DNA of 64,000 bases. It comes from Citrus sinensis (lineage: Eukaryota; Streptophyta; Magnoliopsida; Sapindales; Rutaceae). This document shows, piece after piece, positions 61,807 to 64,000 of this stretch. A program made the translations under genes and the position numbers. Numbering within the stretch: the first letter of the stretch is position 1; every line of letters starts with the position of its first letter. The stretch is taken from the NCBI RefSeq assembly GCF_022201045.2, contig NC_068564.1:31153001-31217000 (forward strand). The letters run 5' to 3'. The notes beneath the pieces were generated by a model. The model saw nothing but the letters and a program-made list of their open reading frames with translations. It did no database searches and was not told where the DNA came from.

Positions 61807-62426
61807 GGGTAATTTTTAAAAATCTCCCCTGAGGTTTGGGCTTGTTGCAACTTGCAAGTAGATGGCGAGAATTTGTTTATTTGTAAAAAACCTCCTACCG
61901 TCAGTTAATTTTAATATTGACCGTTAGTTGACTGTGCAAAGATAATATTACCCTTAATAACGATTTGTAGACAGAAATAACTAAAAAAAATTAAAATTGT
62001 TGGCTATTTTACCCTCTTTAAATTATTGATATTTTTTTAAAGTTCCTACAAGAGAGATAAAATTAAAAAATTAAAAAATTCTCTTTAAATTATTAATATT
62101 TTCTTAAAATTCATATAAAAAAAGATAAAATTAAAAACTTAAAAATGAAATAGTTATAATCTTTACCTATGATTGTAAATCTTTAGAATTGACAAGGATA
62201 AAATTGTCAAAAAATAGGGTTTGTACTTTTCATGCCAATAATTTTAATTTTTTTTTTAGTTATTTCCGTCTACAAATTGTTGTTAAGGGTAATATTGTCT
62301 TTGCACAGTCAACTAACGGTCAATGTTAAAATTAACTGACAGTAGGAGATTTTTTATAAATAAATAAATTCTCGTCATCTACTTGCAACAAGCTCAAACC
62401 TCAGGAGAGGTTTTTAAAAATTACCC
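61807..62426. mobile_element. MITE, same family as 2158-2780
   Basis: Begins GGGTAATTTTTAAAAATCTC and ends in the reverse complement, ATTTTTAAAAACC...TTACCC type, with arms of about 200 bp. The 10-bp word TAAATTTATA flanks both ends (61797-61806 and 62427-62436). Inner words such as TTAGTTGACTGTGCAAAGA and TTGCACAGTCAACTAACGG mirror each other. At 620 bp it is close in size to the copy at 2158-2780 (623 bp), so the two define a family with 10-bp target duplications. Confidence 0.8.
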
Positions 62427-63539
62427 TAAATTTATATATCATATCTATGCTGATGTGGAATTTAACTTTGCAACGTTAGGTGTTGGATTGTGCATTGTTG
62501 TTATAGGAGTTAATTGGGTGGGCTGAAGCCAGTGGCCCAAAAACCTTGGTCCAATTGAGCGATATTTATTTAATTAGATCATTATTGTTTTTGAAAGGGA
62601 GATAATAATAATTAATTGAATTATGAATAATCATTAAAAACATAAAAAACCTAAAAATGAAGTTTGCCCAAGTTATGGATGTTAACGGGAAGTAATTGAA
62701 GACTAAGTAAATAATACAATTATTATAGAAAGTATGAGAGCTGGATCTTTAGGTCACAAGAGAGAAATATCAAATTGATTTCAATTGTATTAAATACAAA
62801 GCTTCGGGATTTTATTTATAGGATATCACAACCAATTAAAATTAGCCACGCGTATAGATATATGTTTTAGCCAATTAGTTATGTTTCCACGGCTAACTTA
62901 GCTACTTGACCTAATTAGCTGTCTTCATAGATGACTTAGCAAACTAACCAAATTAGTTAAGTCAATGTGGATAAACATCTATCATAACACTTCTCTTTGG
63001 ATATCCACTTATTTATGACAATTGTACTTGACATTTGTTAAGGAAAAATTAATTGGAATAAAAACCCAAGCAAAAAAATTACATTATGATAAATCATAAA
63101 GTAGTTTTGAACGTGCTTCAAGACTACCTTGTTAAATATCCTTGCCAATATAAAGTCCTAGTGGAGAAAACCCCCATCAAAGGGGAAAGAGTACAGTGCA
63201 CATATATCCAGTTTAATTGTGGAAATTCTATTATTGTTAGAAAGTGCTCCGCCTGATGGGTGCTCCCCATGATGATCAACTCGATAGTCTATTTAAACGG
63301 CGCATGTCAATGCCATATACTGTCTTCTCAAATGTTTATGTAGGTTAAACTTTAGTAAATATATATGCAAAGGAGCGTATCTACTTATGAGTGTAGAAGA
63401 ACTTAGGTGAGATATGTTTCATTTTGTCTCATTTAATACACCCTTCATTGAGTTGAGCTATACATGCAATATTATTTATATACATAACTATTGGGACATC
63501 CGCACATAAAGATAATTTTGAGGCACTCTAGATATAATG
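62427..63539. other. Old retroelement-like, AT-rich sequence
   Basis: From about 62,980 the words ACACTTCTCTTTGGATATCC, AAAACCC and GTCCTAGTGGAGAAAACCC resemble the degenerate long terminal repeat and leader of plant copia elements. I cannot define ends. The first ~550 bp shows nothing recognisable. Confidence 0.3.
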
Positions 63540-63960
63540 GATGACAGACTGAAGTCATACGCATTCTCTACTTACTTCATGCATTGCAAGAATCTTAAAG
63601 TGATTGGAGAACGTAACCAATGGAGAATGCTTTGTGGATTTCCAAGAAATCATTGTTCCATTATAAGTAAAAACATATCTTGTTTGCTAATGAGTTTTAT
63701 AAAGACTAGATAAATAACTTGCATAGGCATAACCAATGAGACCTATATTTTTCGTTAGTTCATCATAATAAAATAAACCCAATTCAATAGTCTCACAAAG
63801 ATAACGAAAAATATGTTTAACACCATTCCTTTGTTGTTAAGTTGGTTCAAAACTAAATTTTGCCAAGAGATTTACTGAAAAAGCTACCAATGTATTCAAA
63901 TATGATACTTCTAAACTAAGTACTTGCTTATCATCCCCTTTAGGACAAAATGTATCTTTC
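63540..63960 (-). pseudogene. Decayed Ty1/copia pol fragment (reverse transcriptase end/RNase H)
   Basis: On the minus strand, frames with stops and small gaps read LSLEVSYLNTL, AFSVNLLAKFSFEPT, RNGVKHIFRYLCETIELGLF and LIGYAYASYLSS. These match the order of the conserved end of copia reverse transcriptase and the RNase H region (NGVKHILRYLRGT, GYADAGYLSD). The part between SYLNTL and AFSVNLL lacks the usual YLANCTRPDI segment. Stop codons interrupt it several times, so it is a fossil. It may continue past the window edge. Confidence 0.75.
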
Positions 63961-64000
63961 TTATAATCAAAAGACTAGACTATTATCCTTCAAAAAAAAA

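Overview
This is a plant nuclear window. The evidence is short GT-AG introns throughout, AT-rich intergenic DNA full of small transposons, and plant-specific gene families. The organism is a eudicot. The gene set and transposon load look to me like Citrus or a relative (Rutaceae/Sapindales), but that is recognition, not proof. All exon models below were built by hand from splice signals and reading-frame continuity; no transcript data were available.

Layout. Bases 1-2,876 are a graveyard of MITE-like elements, several with exact 9-10 bp target-site duplications. Next come an intronless domesticated HARBI1/ALP1-like transposase gene with degraded catalytic residues (2,877-4,085, +), a five-exon REPRESSOR OF SILENCING 3 / NOL8-like RRM protein gene (6,422-9,242, +), and a six-exon Aha1-N-domain Hsp90 co-chaperone gene (9,947-12,217, -). 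From 12.7 to 47.3 kb lies a head-to-tail tandem array of seven copies (A to G) of an MFS transporter of the NiaP / 'organic cation/carnitine transporter 7' family, all on the plus strand. Finally a 25-exon gene (48,260-61,230, -) encodes a 940-residue single-pass membrane protein related to Arabidopsis At5g58100, linked to pollen exine. The right end holds another MITE and a decayed Ty1/copia fragment.

The transporter array is the dynamic part. Copies A and C sit in two blocks duplicated over about 7 kb (12.70-20.11 and 21.80-28.75 kb). The junction cuts copy B in its third exon, leaving a pseudogene. Each block then gained its own insertion: a non-autonomous hAT element in block A and a probable SINE in block C. 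A truncated PIF/Harbinger element sits between C and D. Copies D to G are more diverged. They show lineage-specific oddities: a GC-AG intron in D, a C-terminal frameshift and a changed PESPR motif in E, and a missing GT donor in F.

The non-transporter genes (ROS3-like, Aha1-like and the exine-type protein) match, as far as I remember, a cluster of neighbours on Arabidopsis chromosome 5 (At5g58100, At5g58110, At5g58130). The transporter array therefore appears to be an expansion inside an otherwise conserved neighbourhood. Two genes here, ROS3-like and HARBI1-like, belong to families tied to active DNA demethylation or chromatin anti-silencing in Arabidopsis.
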